From positions 1 to 29,160 of the IMG/VR virus record IMGVR_UViG_3300032047_002220: 29,160 bases of DNA; one strand, written 5' to 3'. The notes under the pieces are model-generated. The model did not search any database. It was not told where the DNA came from and saw only the letters and a program-made list of their open reading frames with translations. Below, in pieces: positions 14,899 through 21,947 of this stretch. A program made the translations under genes and the position numbers. How positions within the stretch are numbered: position 1 is the stretch's first letter; the number at the start of each line of letters is the position of its first letter. This DNA is from a virus.

Positions 14899-16277
14899 TA
14901 ACTACTTCCTCCTTTAAACTTGTCGTATTTTTCTTTAAGCACTTCCTTCTGTCTTTTTGCGGCATTCTTTACCACATCTTCCATCTCTTCACTTGTCAAA
15001 ACCTTAGGCAAAACCTTTATGTTGACGTTAGAGGTATCCATAAATATAGGGTAAATGAGTCCATCGGGCCCATTTCTGTTCTTCGCAATGAAAATTCTTC
15101 CACTGTTCACGGATTTGTCGTCAATGGTTCTTGAAACAGAAAAGATAAAATCAGCAACAAAACACTTATTGAATGCTTCAGATATCGCCTCCATTGTTAT
15201 AACTTCAGCGTTCAATCCAGAGCGATTAGTCTGTGATGCGGTCCAAAGTGGACATTTGGATTCTTGAGATATGCCTCTGAGTTCTTCATATATCGACTCC
15301 AACTGGTGGCGCTTCTCTTCCTTTGATGACCCCTCTGGTTTTAGTAAGTCCGCATAATCAACAATAATGAGGTCCGGTACAAAATCTTGGTTTCTCATTT
15401 TCTCTATGTGATTTTTTATAGTTTGTATGCTCGCAGATCGGGTAGGATACTCCTTCACTATTAACTTTCCTGGTACATCCTGAAGTTTGTCGTAGATCTG
15501 CTCTTTAAAAACTGTGATTTCGTTAAGGTGATATCCAGTTATGCAACTGTCGTACCTATTCGCCACGACGGTATCCGCTAACTCCAAAGTATAGTGCACC
15601 ACATTTTTCCCATTCAGCAAGGCATGAGCGCCGAGATGAACAAGCACCATTGATTTACCTGCGCCTGTTGGTGCGATGACAACGCCGAGTTCACCTTTGC
15701 CTAGACCACCCTTCGTTATGTCATCCAGTGGTTGCCACCCTGTAGTGACGGGGTTTCTCGCTTTCTTCTCGAATCTTCTTTCAAAGTCTGCCATATAGTC
15801 GTACCCCAAGTCATTTGAGGTGCCCATCTTCAATGCATCGTTAATTACTTTCGCAACCTCGTCGAAAGAAGATTTTTGCAAAAGTGGAACTGACTTTATC
15901 ATCGCTTCTTGTAACTTCTGCTTTTTACAGAAGTCCAAGGCAGTGTCCTTAATGTATCCAGACTCCTTAAGATCGATCTCTTGAGACAGGACCCTAGCGT
16001 AATAGTCTCTTAGCATCTTTTTCACTGAATCCTGCTCATTGAGCAAGTCAGTCCTCAAGATACTGGTCATTATCTTTCTGGTTGGGTGTATGCTGTATTT
16101 CTTTTTATACTGCTTTATTTTAGTCACGAAGACACGTAAATAAGAGAGTTCTAAAAAGTTTATATCTAAAACTTCAAAGATCTGATCTGCGAACGGGCGA
16201 TCGTCCAAAATTAGGTGACATAAACTTTCCTGAAAACTTTTTCCAAATTTTGAAAAGTCTCTCTTAATTTGTTCCAT
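14898..16277 (-). CDS. Replicative DNA helicase (DnaB / T4 gp41-like)
   Basis: A 459-residue hexameric 5'-3' helicase for the replication fork. Residues 1-150 form the N-terminal helical domain. The RecA-like motor follows: Walker A APTGAGKS (202-209), YTLEL with Glu231 (229-233), Walker B DLIIVDYADLL (302-312), the sensor segment TASQTNRSG (346-354) and an IAKNRNGPDG arginine-finger region near residue 410. DnaB and gp41 share all of these. In this phage it would work with the C-family polymerase rather than with a T4-type one. No primase is seen in the window. The ATG shares a base with the exonuclease stop (TAATG), so exonuclease, helicase and RNR are one run of coupled genes. Confidence 0.95.
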   Translation of the reverse strand: MEQIKRDFSKFGKSFQESLCHLILDDRPFADQIFEVLDINFLELSYLRVFVTKIKQYKKKYSIHPTRKIMTSILRTDLLNEQDSVKKMLRDYYARVLSQEIDLKESGYIKDTALDFCKKQKLQEAMIKSVPLLQKSSFDEVAKVINDALKMGTSNDLGYDYMADFERRFEKKARNPVTTGWQPLDDITKGGLGKGELGVVIAPTGAGKSMVLVHLGAHALLNGKNVVHYTLELADTVVANRYDSCITGYHLNEITVFKEQIYDKLQDVPGKLIVKEYPTRSASIQTIKNHIEKMRNQDFVPDLIIVDYADLLKPEGSSKEEKRHQLESIYEELRGISQESKCPLWTASQTNRSGLNAEVITMEAISEAFNKCFVADFIFSVSRTIDDKSVNSGRIFIAKNRNGPDGLIYPIFMDTSNVNIKVLPKVLTSEEMEDVVKNAAKRQKEVLKEKYDKFKGGSS

Positions 16278-17245
16278 TAACTAAAACCTACCCAAGAATT
16301 CGTCATTGAATTAAACGTGGTCGACAAGTGACCCAAGTTCAACGTTGTCTGCCCATCCACTGACAACATTTTATTAACCTCTGTCTTGTTGTACAAAGGA
16401 GAATATTCTTCAAACCTTTGCTCAATCCTGTTAGCACACTGGATGGATATGAGTGGTGTGCTTAACTGCATTATGGAGTAATTATTACATACTTTAGCAT
16501 ATTCTTCAAGAACTTTCTCATAAATTGACAAACCCGATTCTGTCGATTCTGAATGTTGCTTGACATCTTGTAACAAATAGTCCTTATCTTCGGCCAAAAA
16601 CGGAAATGCTTTCGCCACAGTCTTGAGTCCGACGCCATGAATACCATCAAGATTATCACTCTTATCACCGACCATCGATCTTGCGAGTGCAAAATTCCTA
16701 GGATGAATCTTGTGCTCCTCAAGCACCCTATTCCTATTTAGAACCTCTCCTTGTGTTGGTCTCATCAGCACCGTCTTTTCATCCAGCAGTTGGATAAAGT
16801 CCTTATCGCTAGAAATTATAACCTTATTATAATCCTCGAATGTTTGCATTGATTTTACGTATGATATGACATCATCCGCTTCGACGCCGGGTTCTCGAAA
16901 TTGAATTATCGGCGTCTGATTCAAGTATTCAATAAGTCGAACCTGCTGATATATCTGATTAGTTCTTAGTTGGTCAGCAGACATACTGCTACCCCACCTG
17001 TTCAATTTGGGCGGTTTACGACCTGCCTTGTAGTTTTTATTTTTCTTCTTTCTCTTGTTTGATCCACCTTCACCATCCCACACCACCACGAGGACATCTG
17101 GGGATATCATCCTACAAAACTTGTTCATACTTTGCAGAAAACCTACTACACCGCCGCAAGGATCTCCATGGGGTGTCAAAGTTGGATTAACAATATACGA
17201 CCTCATAAACTGATTTTGTCCGTCGACGAGCATTATTCTTTTCAC
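16277..17245 (-). CDS. 5'-3' exonuclease / flap endonuclease (T4 RNase H-like), GTG start
   Basis: A 322-residue FEN-type nuclease, expected to remove RNA primers and 5' flaps from Okazaki fragments. The acidic metal site is complete: Asp8 (LVDGQN), Asp57 (VVWDGEG), Glu122-Asp124-Asp125 (VEADDV), Asp147 and Asp149 (SSDKDF), Asp194 and Asp197 (GDKSDN). The helix-hairpin-helix GIHGVGLKTVAKAF (201-214) binds the duplex. A Lys/Arg-rich stretch (64-80) is the helical arch. The start is GTG at 17243-17245, set by AAGGAAG six bases upstream. It sits immediately after the terminator behind recA, with no clear promoter between, so it is probably expressed by read-through. Confidence 0.93.
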   Translation of the reverse strand: MKRIMLVDGQNQFMRSYIVNPTLTPHGDPCGGVVGFLQSMNKFCRMISPDVLVVVWDGEGGSNKRKKKNKNYKAGRKPPKLNRWGSSMSADQLRTNQIYQQVRLIEYLNQTPIIQFREPGVEADDVISYVKSMQTFEDYNKVIISSDKDFIQLLDEKTVLMRPTQGEVLNRNRVLEEHKIHPRNFALARSMVGDKSDNLDGIHGVGLKTVAKAFPFLAEDKDYLLQDVKQHSESTESGLSIYEKVLEEYAKVCNNYSIMQLSTPLISIQCANRIEQRFEEYSPLYNKTEVNKMLSVDGQTTLNLGHLSTTFNSMTNSWVGFS

Positions 17246-17261
17246 AGCAAACTTCCTTTAT

Positions 17262-17290
17262 AAAAAAACGCCCCTGGTTTCCCAGGGGCG
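17262..17290 (-). terminator. Rho-independent terminator after recA
   Basis: On the minus strand, nine bases (CGCCCCTGG) pair perfectly with CCAGGGGCG across a loop of about four bases (17269-17290), and a run of seven T follows (17262-17268). The stem is very GC-rich against an AT-rich neighbourhood. It lies eight bases beyond the recA stop. No T run follows on the plus strand, so it acts in one direction only. The next gene's ribosome binding site begins only four bases after the T run. Confidence 0.92.
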
Positions 17291-17297
17291 GACTGAC

Positions 17298-18443
17298 TTA
17301 AGCATCAGTCTGTGGTGGGACTTCTTCCTGGTCATAAAAGTCAGATGCTTTGCCTGACTTGTTACTGAACTTCATGATAACATCTTCGTCCATCATCTGC
17401 AAGACTCTCTTATGAAACTTTTCGTCTTCCAATTTCTTTAACCAGTGCGCACGTTGAAACTTCTCTTCTGACCCATCTTCGTGCACTAATGCATACCAGG
17501 CGCCGGATTGCTTTAGGTTTTCAGAAATTTGAATAGCATCAAACCAACTCTCCTTGTCTTGAACTCCAACCTCGTCCGAGTCGCCCCAGAGAATTTTAAA
17601 GTTACACATTCTACCTGTCGAACCAAAGCGAGATTTTTCTATCTTGCACTTTACCTCGGACCCAATCCTGAACCCGTTCTCATCTGTCACAAACGAAGCT
17701 TTTGCCTTTCTTCCCGTTAACCATATCCTTAAGGAATAAGAATAAGGCAACGTTTTGCCACCCGGTGTCATGTATGGTGTCGTAAGCGCTTCCGATGGAG
17801 ACCTTGTTATATTGGTCTTCAATTGATTGAGAACCAGCAGTGTTGCGCCTGCGTTGGCAATTGGTTGCACCAACTTTGGCATACCTTTTGAGAGCACTCT
17901 CGCTTTCATCGCCATTGATGATTGCGGGTTGTAGTCTGACTCGATATCATGCTCTGAAGGTGTCAGCGCTAGAGAATCCCATATGAACAACCACTTCTCT
18001 GGTAGTTTTAATAGATTTTCTATTGTCTCCATGACCATTTCGACAGAGTGCGCTTGAATATAAATCAAACCACTCTCTTCATCATCAAGTTCGCATCCTG
18101 CTCTTCTCAAAAAGTCTGGATCGATTGCTGATTCAGAGTCAAAATAAGCGACACGACAACCCATCTTTTGAGCATTCGCTGCAACCTGGGCCGCCATGAA
18201 TGATTTGCCCGTCGCCTCAAGTCCCGCTATCTCAGATATTTTACCAATAGGTATACCTGCATATCTACCCTTGCAAGTAATTGAGTCCAACCAGCGAGAA
18301 CCAGTTGGAATCCACTCCTTAACTTGAGTAGGGTTTTCCTCCCCCAAATTATAAGCCACAGTTTCACCTGCAGACTTATTCAGGGAGGCGATGATATCCT
18401 TTGTGGATAGAGCACCGGACTTTAGTTTTGTTACTTTTGCCAT
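17298..18443 (-). CDS. RecA/UvsX-like recombinase
   Basis: A 381-residue strand-exchange protein for recombination-dependent replication and repair. Walker A is GLEATGKS (74-81). The catalytic Glu104 is in FDSESAID (101-108), matching DAEHALD of RecA. Walker B is LFIWDSLAL (152-160) with Asp156. The L2 region and DNA contact follow in LLVLNQLKTNI (202-212), and PGGKTLPYSYSLRIWL (227-242) is the subunit interface. The C-terminal 60 residues are charged and end in an acidic tail. The reading frame is open further upstream, but the ATG at 18441-18443 is chosen because the frame before it lies over the SSB gene and it begins one base after that gene's stop. It is coexpressed with SSB from the 31-base promoter. 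Confidence 0.95.
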   Translation of the reverse strand: MAKVTKLKSGALSTKDIIASLNKSAGETVAYNLGEENPTQVKEWIPTGSRWLDSITCKGRYAGIPIGKISEIAGLEATGKSFMAAQVAANAQKMGCRVAYFDSESAIDPDFLRRAGCELDDEESGLIYIQAHSVEMVMETIENLLKLPEKWLFIWDSLALTPSEHDIESDYNPQSSMAMKARVLSKGMPKLVQPIANAGATLLVLNQLKTNITRSPSEALTTPYMTPGGKTLPYSYSLRIWLTGRKAKASFVTDENGFRIGSEVKCKIEKSRFGSTGRMCNFKILWGDSDEVGVQDKESWFDAIQISENLKQSGAWYALVHEDGSEEKFQRAHWLKKLEDEKFHKRVLQMMDEDVIMKFSNKSGKASDFYDQEEVPPQTDA

Positions 18444-18444
18444 A

Positions 18445-19212
18445 CTACCCCAACAACTCATTAAACGCCGCAGTGACCTGATCTTGGTCGCTAGAGGTCG
18501 TAGAAGTTGTACTGTTACCACCGCCGCCGCCACGAGTCACTTCACGGTCTGGAGTTTCGCCAGAAAGGTGTGAGTCAAGAATCGCTCGAACTTCATCTGT
18601 GGACTTACGGTCGAAGAGAGTGTCAAACTTAGGTACAGTTTCAAGCAACTCAGCACATCGCTCGTCTCCACCAACTGCGTCGTCACAAAGTGCAGACTTT
18701 CGAGGTCGTGGTCGAATATCAGTAGTCGGATAAGAGGCGCCAGGTTGCTTACCATACATCAACTTAAGATCGTTGCCATCCTCAGGGTCGGTAATATCGC
18801 CATAGTCAGGATCCAATACGATGCCGAGCAGTTTTTGATATGCCAACTTGCCATATCCCCACACCTTTACACCCTCGGATTCTTCGCCACGAACAAGCAC
18901 TGGGGAGAAGAATCTTTGTTTTGCAAACATGCCCTTAGCCAGGTTCTTACTGTCATCCGTACCTTCATTCCACAACTCGTTTGCAAAATTACAAACAGGA
19001 CAATCATCTCCATAATTTCGCTTAGGGCAGAGAAAGGATTGTTCTCCAACTCCATAGTGGAAGAACTTTTCCTTGAATGGGTCACCATCCGCAGTCGGAA
19101 CAATTCGAATGTTGTTCTCTCCGTCTTGAGGTCTCCAGAAGTTATTCTTCTTTCCACCCTTGTCTGTTAAAGAAGCCATCTTTTGCTTCATGAGATCTAA
19201 ATTCAGTGCCAT
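18445..19212 (-). CDS. Single-stranded DNA-binding protein (T4 gp32-like, zinc-containing)
   Basis: A 255-residue gp32-type SSB that coats single strands and loads partners at the fork. The zinc site is visible: His52 (FFHYG), Cys62, Cys71 and Cys74 (LCPKRNYGDDCPVC), as in T4 gp32, where His and three Cys bind one Zn2+. The N-terminus is basic (MKQKM...KGGKKNN), as in the cooperativity domain that binds the neighbouring protomer. Residues 225-255 are a Gly/Ser/Thr linker followed by a tail ending FNELLG, which is likely the partner-docking tip. The start is the ATG at 19210-19212 behind AGGAGGT; an upstream ATG would add 11 residues but lacks a site. It has its own promoter and a leader with a hairpin. 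Confidence 0.93.
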   Translation of the reverse strand: MALNLDLMKQKMASLTDKGGKKNNFWRPQDGENNIRIVPTADGDPFKEKFFHYGVGEQSFLCPKRNYGDDCPVCNFANELWNEGTDDSKNLAKGMFAKQRFFSPVLVRGEESEGVKVWGYGKLAYQKLLGIVLDPDYGDITDPEDGNDLKLMYGKQPGASYPTTDIRPRPRKSALCDDAVGGDERCAELLETVPKFDTLFDRKSTDEVRAILDSHLSGETPDREVTRGGGGGNSTTSTTSSDQDQVTAAFNELLG

Positions 19213-19291
19213 TTTATTACCTCCTATGGTATTGTTTTTTTGCACACTTTCGGCTATAGCAGGTCAGCAAATCTTCTGACCAACTTTCTAT
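19213..19291 (-). promoter_or_regulatory. Leader of the SSB gene with a hairpin, possible translational operator
   Basis: From the promoter to the ATG is a leader of about 75 bases, long for this phage. It holds a hairpin of GGTCAG pairing with CTGACC around an eight-base loop (19262-19281), a GCTATAGC palindrome (19253-19260) and an A-rich unstructured stretch just before the ribosome binding site. T4 gene 32 is controlled by its own product through a 5' pseudoknot and an unstructured leader; the layout here is similar. A pseudoknot is not proven. Confidence 0.45.
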
Positions 19292-19320
19292 ACTATACTA
19301 AATGTTTTATTGTTTGTCAA
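19292..19320 (-). promoter_or_regulatory. Sigma-70-type promoter of the SSB-recA unit (copy 1)
   Basis: On the minus strand a perfect -35 TTGACA (19315-19320) is followed, after exactly 17 bases, by TATAGT (19292-19297). The -35 overlaps the stop codon of the ParB-like gene. The whole element is identical to the one at 20530-20558. A transcript would start near 19285 and end at the terminator at 17262. Confidence 0.88.
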
Positions 19321-19322
19321 TT
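19292..19322 (-). repeat. 31-base direct repeat, copy 1 (promoter repeat)
   Basis: This stretch is identical at all 31 positions to 20530-20560, in the same orientation, 1238 bases apart. Both copies hold a complete -35/17-base spacer/-10 promoter. The flanks differ at both ends, so the repeat is limited to the promoter plus two bases beyond the -35. Confidence 0.92.
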
Positions 19323-20498
19323 TAATTTTTCAAGTTTCTCTAAAATGTCTTCCAAGGAATAGAGAACTTTTTCGTCTTCATACATATCTTTTGTCTTAAT
19401 TTGACCAAAGAAAAGTACCTTAAACTTGTTCTTTAGATTTGGTCTTATAAAGGTGACGTAATCGGTAGTCTGCGTGGCAAACTTCTTGCGCATAGATAAC
19501 AGGTCCCTATTGGATGATGCTCCAGATAAATGCACTGCTAAAATAAATTCATCTGGGTCTTCCCCATTCTTCTCATAGTGATCCTTGATCATCTTACCAA
19601 CTTCACCAAATATCTGACGGTCGTCGACAGCGTTGTTGCCAATGGTTTGCCCAAACCTCTTTGAAAGAATCGATTTGCCAGGTTTGCTTAACTTGTATTC
19701 TTTCATGTGCTTGACTAGTAAAGTGTCTGCGTCTTTCTTATCAGGAACATACATCTTCGTGTTCTCGCTGTTGTTCCAGTTATTATAAGCACGAGTGGCG
19801 ATGGTGCTGACATTTGAGCTAGACAAAGTTGATGCTGACCATCTATTAATGCGCTTTCTTAAATCAGATTTAATCTCTTCCTTAATGGGATCCATTTGTG
19901 ATAGAATCACATCTTCCTGTTCTTTGGATAAGTGTGCGCCCGCTTCGTCCAAAAGAGACTGATACTCTTTAATTAAATTCCTAGACCTAGACATGTATGT
20001 CTTCGAACTCAAAGTTCGGGACAATGCTTGGAGAAGAGACTTTCGGTCAGACGGCATGCCATTGTCACCATGAGCATTATCATTCATCATAATGTCCATC
20101 TGTGATTCTTCTGACATATCGAAAAAACCATCAATGACCTTACAAATCAGATAGGCATAACCCGCTTTTATTGCCACCAAGTATCTGTGATGTCCACCAA
20201 GACCTTTAAATAATTCCTTACCTTTTAAAGGATTCTTCGTGACCATAATAGGCGTTCTGATGCCGTAGTTTCCCTCAAAACCATTAACTGCTTGATGGTG
20301 GTAAGTGGAAACAGATTTGTGATCTACACTTTCCGTTCTTGGTTGGCAAGACATGTCTGAATAATCAAAACTGATGTCTGACACTTTGATCGCCACCAAC
20401 CCTCTTTCTTTAAGTTTTTCTGGTGTAAAATTAGTATGCTCTTTACATGCCTCTTCTGCATTGTTCAAAGCGCTAATAGCAACTACGTTGTGGAGCAT
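19317..20498 (-). CDS. ParB/sulfiredoxin-like domain protein, 393 residues, function unknown
   Basis: Residues 79-122 hold a short block, RTPIMVTKNPLKGKELFKGL followed by GGHHRYLVAIKAG and ICKVI. This is the pattern of ParB/sulfiredoxin-fold domains, where the GxHR-type motif binds a nucleotide phosphate. The usual GNRR or GEHR reads GGHHR here. The remaining 270 residues have no known motif: a helical charged region (140-270) and a beta-rich C-terminal end. ParB-like folds act as CTPase clamps in partition, as nucleases or as modifiers; none of these can be assigned. It is the only gene on a short unit: own promoter (20530-20558), strong AGGAGG, ATG start, and another promoter right behind its stop. 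This suggests early, independent expression. Confidence 0.72.
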   Translation of the reverse strand: MLHNVVAISALNNAEEACKEHTNFTPEKLKERGLVAIKVSDISFDYSDMSCQPRTESVDHKSVSTYHHQAVNGFEGNYGIRTPIMVTKNPLKGKELFKGLGGHHRYLVAIKAGYAYLICKVIDGFFDMSEESQMDIMMNDNAHGDNGMPSDRKSLLQALSRTLSSKTYMSRSRNLIKEYQSLLDEAGAHLSKEQEDVILSQMDPIKEEIKSDLRKRINRWSASTLSSSNVSTIATRAYNNWNNSENTKMYVPDKKDADTLLVKHMKEYKLSKPGKSILSKRFGQTIGNNAVDDRQIFGEVGKMIKDHYEKNGEDPDEFILAVHLSGASSNRDLLSMRKKFATQTTDYVTFIRPNLKNKFKVLFFGQIKTKDMYEDEKVLYSLEDILEKLEKLN

Positions 20499-20529
20499 TT
20501 GTGCCCTCCTTTTTCTTTTTTGTTTTTAC

Positions 20530-20558
20530 ACTATACTAAATGTTTTATTGTTTGTCAA
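20530..20558 (-). promoter_or_regulatory. Sigma-70-type promoter of the ParB-like gene (copy 2)
   Basis: A perfect TTGACA (20553-20558) and TATAGT (20530-20535), with a 17-base spacer, lie on the minus strand. The -35 lies within the last codons of the thymidine kinase gene. The leader to the ATG at 20498 is about 25 bases of A-rich sequence ending in AGGAGG. Identical in every base to copy 1. Confidence 0.87.
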
Positions 20559-20560
20559 TT
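20530..20560 (-). repeat. 31-base direct repeat, copy 2 (promoter repeat)
   Basis: Identical to 19292-19322 in all 31 positions. Here part of the copy codes for the end of thymidine kinase, so both coding and promoter constraints act on it. The match extends through the 17-base spacer, which is normally not conserved between promoters. Confidence 0.92.
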
Positions 20561-21099
20561 GTTTTTCTATAATGTTTGAAACATCTTGGTTCATACATTT
20601 CTGATCCGCCAATTAGCAACTCCCTATCGTCATCAAACTTCCTAAATGTGAAATAAGCATCCCTACCACACTTAGAACAAACAGATGGACATTTCACCAC
20701 ACTAGTTGCCCAGGGCATCACCCTAGACACCTCCTTGAACGGTTTTGCCTTGGAAGACAAGTCCAGACTTGATATTAACACAGATACACCCGATTTGTAA
20801 AGACTTATCACAGCATTACTCACATCTTTTATCATAAACGCCTCATCAATGGCAACCACTTCTGCTGGACTTTCCTGCAGGTGCTTGACGATATCCGACC
20901 CAGATGTGACACACTTTGCTTCGATGCGGCCGCCATTGTGTGTCACTATCTCTCCAGCAGAATACCTGTCATCAATCATTGGTTTAAATGCTGAGATCGT
21001 CTTGCCTTGATATTTGTATCTTTCCAGTGCTGCGATGAGTCTTGTTGTTTTTGATCCGAACATCGGACCAACGAACATGACTAGATCAGGATTTTTCAA
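20545..21099 (-). CDS. tdk: Thymidine kinase (TK1 type)
   Basis: A 184-residue TK1-family enzyme that phosphorylates thymidine to dTMP with ATP, salvaging host DNA precursors. The P-loop GPMFGSKT is at residues 11-18. DEAFM (residues 83-87) provides the catalytic Glu region. The zinc-binding lasso holds CPSVCSKCG and a late Cys before FKHY. The start chosen is TTG at 21097-21099, because AAGGA lies six bases before it and it directly follows the upstream stop. An ATG seven codons later would leave only two residues before the P-loop strand and has no binding site. Such a TTG start may keep expression low. Confidence 0.92.
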   Translation of the reverse strand: MKNPDLVMFVGPMFGSKTTRLIAALERYKYQGKTISAFKPMIDDRYSAGEIVTHNGGRIEAKCVTSGSDIVKHLQESPAEVVAIDEAFMIKDVSNAVISLYKSGVSVLISSLDLSSKAKPFKEVSRVMPWATSVVKCPSVCSKCGRDAYFTFRKFDDDRELLIGGSEMYEPRCFKHYRKTIDKQ

Positions 21100-21110
21100 C
21101 TTATTTCCTT

Positions 21111-21947
21111 TTAAAATTCTTGTACTTTTGAAGAGTATGACTTTACGTAACAAAAGTCTGATTCGTATTGAGTCTCATAGACTCCGTAACTGTACTTACA
21201 AAGTTCAGTGTTCTTGCTTTTTATTAATTCTATAATGTTTCTTTGTAGTTTTTTATCATTATTTAAACTCTCTTTGGATATGCCATAGTAGAGTCTTGAC
21301 TCCATGGTATCCTGCATGGGAAAGAAGAGAGTCTCCTCTCCACTCTTCATATCTAGAATTCCCAAAGTGCATATCCTACGAGCTTCATTAACTTCAGATA
21401 AATTACCAACCACGCAGTCCTGATGTTCGAAAACCATCACCATATGAAATACAGAAGAAATCAATTCGTTTATTGTTGGGTAGTATTCTTTGATGCTCGC
21501 ATCTTCAACAAGAGTATCCATTTTTGCATTGCTTGTCAAGAAAATATCTTTAAATAATCCAGAACGTGTATACTCCTGCAATACAGAAAAAACCATCCTT
21601 TCCTGCATCACTTTCCTCTCTTCTAGCAGATCGTGTTCAGGGCGGACGCAAAGAATAGTGACACTCCTATCTTTAAGTTGGTGCAGCATCTTGAGGGATA
21701 TTGCACAAACAGTGCTGGCGCCACTCAAGACCAGTATAACATCACTCTTAATCTTGTCTTTGACCTTTTTGGGGATTACCTTGAAGTTGGATTCATAATC
21801 CTCAGATGTCTTTTCTTTTTTAATCACAAATTGATCATCCCAGCTTGAATCTTGATCATCCACACAAACAACGTTATATTGATCATATATCTGAAACTTT
21901 TTTGCAATTCGGCAACCGACAGTACCGAGACCTATAACTGTATACAC
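21111..21947 (-). CDS. Conserved phage protein with Rossmann-like N-terminus, function unknown
   Basis: This 278-residue protein starts with MYTVIGLGTVGCRIAKKF, a strand-glycine loop-helix as in dinucleotide- or nucleotide-binding folds. VVCVDDQD (26-33) is a second strand with acidic end, and SDVILVLSGASTVCAISLKM (68-87) a fourth strand and helix. From memory, closely similar proteins, with the segment VLQEYTRSGLFKD (122-134) nearly unchanged, occur in many T4-like cyanophages and other marine phages, always unnamed. A distant tubulin/FtsZ or dehydrogenase-like fold is possible, but the tubulin signature GGGTGSG is absent. It begins with GTG, whose G is shared with the stop of the polymerase gene (TAGTG). 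It sits between polymerase and thymidine kinase genes. Confidence 0.75.
   Translation of the reverse strand: MYTVIGLGTVGCRIAKKFQIYDQYNVVCVDDQDSSWDDQFVIKKEKTSEDYESNFKVIPKKVKDKIKSDVILVLSGASTVCAISLKMLHQLKDRSVTILCVRPEHDLLEERKVMQERMVFSVLQEYTRSGLFKDIFLTSNAKMDTLVEDASIKEYYPTINELISSVFHMVMVFEHQDCVVGNLSEVNEARRICTLGILDMKSGEETLFFPMQDTMESRLYYGISKESLNNDKKLQRNIIELIKSKNTELCKYSYGVYETQYESDFCYVKSYSSKVQEF

Noticed and set aside
17291-17310. Small inverted repeat GACTGA/TCAGTC beside the terminator
   Set aside because: The stem is only six bases with an eight-base loop, overlaps the recA stop and lacks a T run; the strong hairpin next to it explains termination.
18444-18533. 30-residue N-terminal extension of RecA
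   Set aside because: It lies over the SSB 3' end in another frame (Ser/Thr-rich linker codons), and the ATG at 18443 one base after the SSB stop gives a normal RecA start.
18745-19170. 141-residue plus-strand open frame, the longest on that strand
   Set aside because: It lies antisense to the SSB gene, has no recognisable motif and no ribosome binding site; all real genes are on the minus strand.
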